This document shows, in pieces, positions 63,801-64,000 of a DNA stretch of 64,000 nt. The stretch covers positions 62,001 through 126,000 of the forward strand of contig DASZJG010000073.1 of the NCBI GenBank assembly GCA_035948315.1. The letters run 5' to 3'. The translations under genes and the position numbers were made by a program. The stretch is from CAJCJE01 sp035948315. Its GTDB lineage: Bacteria; Actinomycetota; Actinomycetes; Mycobacteriales; Pseudonocardiaceae. The notes beneath the pieces are model-generated. The model had not been told where the DNA came from, searched no databases, and saw nothing but the letters and a program-made list of their open reading frames with translations. Within the stretch, counting starts at the first letter, position 1, and each line of letters opens with the position of its first letter.

Positions 63801-63992
63801 CGGTCGCCGGTGGCCGCCGCACCAAGGACACCACGGGCGAACAAATCGTTGCCATGATCACCGGCGTTGACGCGGAAAAGGCGGCCTCCTGAGCAGGAAA
63901 ATAGTTGCCTGAAGATAACAAAATAACCACGGACCTGGCTGTTTGGTAACTGACCTTCGAACAACCCCGATGGACCGGACGATGCCTCGTGC

Positions 63993-64000
63993 AAGGAGGT
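63993..64000 (+). promoter_or_regulatory. Shine-Dalgarno sequence of a gene beyond the window
   Basis: AAGGAGGT at the extreme right edge is a near-perfect ribosome site in plus orientation. A gene should begin within about ten bases of the window end. Confidence 0.4.

Noticed and set aside
63788..63994. Short minus-strand open frame after the MscS gene.
   Set aside because: No ribosome site or recognisable motif, and it spans the inverted repeat and AT-rich spacer.

Overview
The window is high-GC chromosomal DNA from a filamentous-type actinomycete. Actinobacterial markers include RbpA, WhiA, the tkt-tal-pgi-zwf-opcA-pgl operon, a mycothiol-dependent-enzyme-like protein, an F420/PPOX-type protein, and NmtR/KmtR-type nickel/cobalt sensors. 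GTG and TTG starts are common, and many genes overlap by four bases. The gene order of the core (rpe-rib-uvrC-rapZ-yvcK-whiA, gap-pgk-tpi-secG, pentose phosphate operon, ctaB) is the conserved actinomycete order also known from mycobacteria and streptomycetes. Several features fit Pseudonocardiales, but the genus cannot be fixed from sequence reading alone.

Layout. 1-3.6 kb: the start of an amino-acid permease, a FAD oxidoreductase, a small membrane protein, and a nickel/cobalt exporter divergent from a KmtR-like repressor with a 32-bp dyad between them. 3.7-17.1 kb: a secreted S53 peptidase followed by a surface-polysaccharide locus. The locus holds two glycosyltransferases, a Wzy-like polymerase, a Wzx-like flippase, a chain-length (Wzz/BY-kinase-like) protein that lacks the Walker A lysine, a cytidylyltransferase plus CDP-alcohol phosphotransferase pair, and secreted beta-propeller-type and beta-helix proteins and a lipoprotein. 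17.1-25.5 kb: heme A synthase ctaA and heme O synthase ctaB, separated by accessory genes. These are a MarR-type regulator, a rhomboid-like protein, an uncharacterised three-gene set (membrane protein, cupin-like protein, HD hydrolase), a DUF1295 reductase-like protein, and an archaeal-type ATPase/DUF234 protein preceded by tandem palindromes. 25.9-34.3 kb: pentose phosphate operon ending in a strong hairpin. 34.4-36.6 kb: a PH-like membrane protein and an orphan histidine kinase.

36.6-40.4 kb: rbpA, secG and the glycolytic genes tpiA, pgk and gap. 40.6-46.5 kb: an insertion that separates gap from whiA. It holds a PAS-GGDEF-EAL protein with eroded catalytic motifs, a DUF574 methyltransferase, a cytochrome P450 and a secreted alpha/beta hydrolase. 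46.5-51.4 kb: whiA-yvcK-rapZ-uvrC, all overlapping. 51.5-57.7 kb: small redox proteins, then the riboflavin genes ribH, ribBA, ribE and ribD, and rpe. 57.7-64 kb: an NmtR orthologue, an EamA transporter, the helicase HrpA and a small MscS channel.

How the genes fit together: the conserved half supplies central carbon flux (glycolysis, oxidative and non-oxidative pentose phosphate), heme A, riboflavin, excision repair and sporulation-linked regulation (WhiA). The accessory half is envelope and surface biology plus regulatory proteins. The best candidates for undescribed biology are the polysaccharide locus with its phospho-alcohol transfer pair and kinase-dead-looking copolymerase, the three-gene set at 19.8-22.2 kb, and the ATPase/DUF234 gene with its tandem palindromes. 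No rRNA, tRNA, CRISPR array, insertion sequence or prophage was seen.
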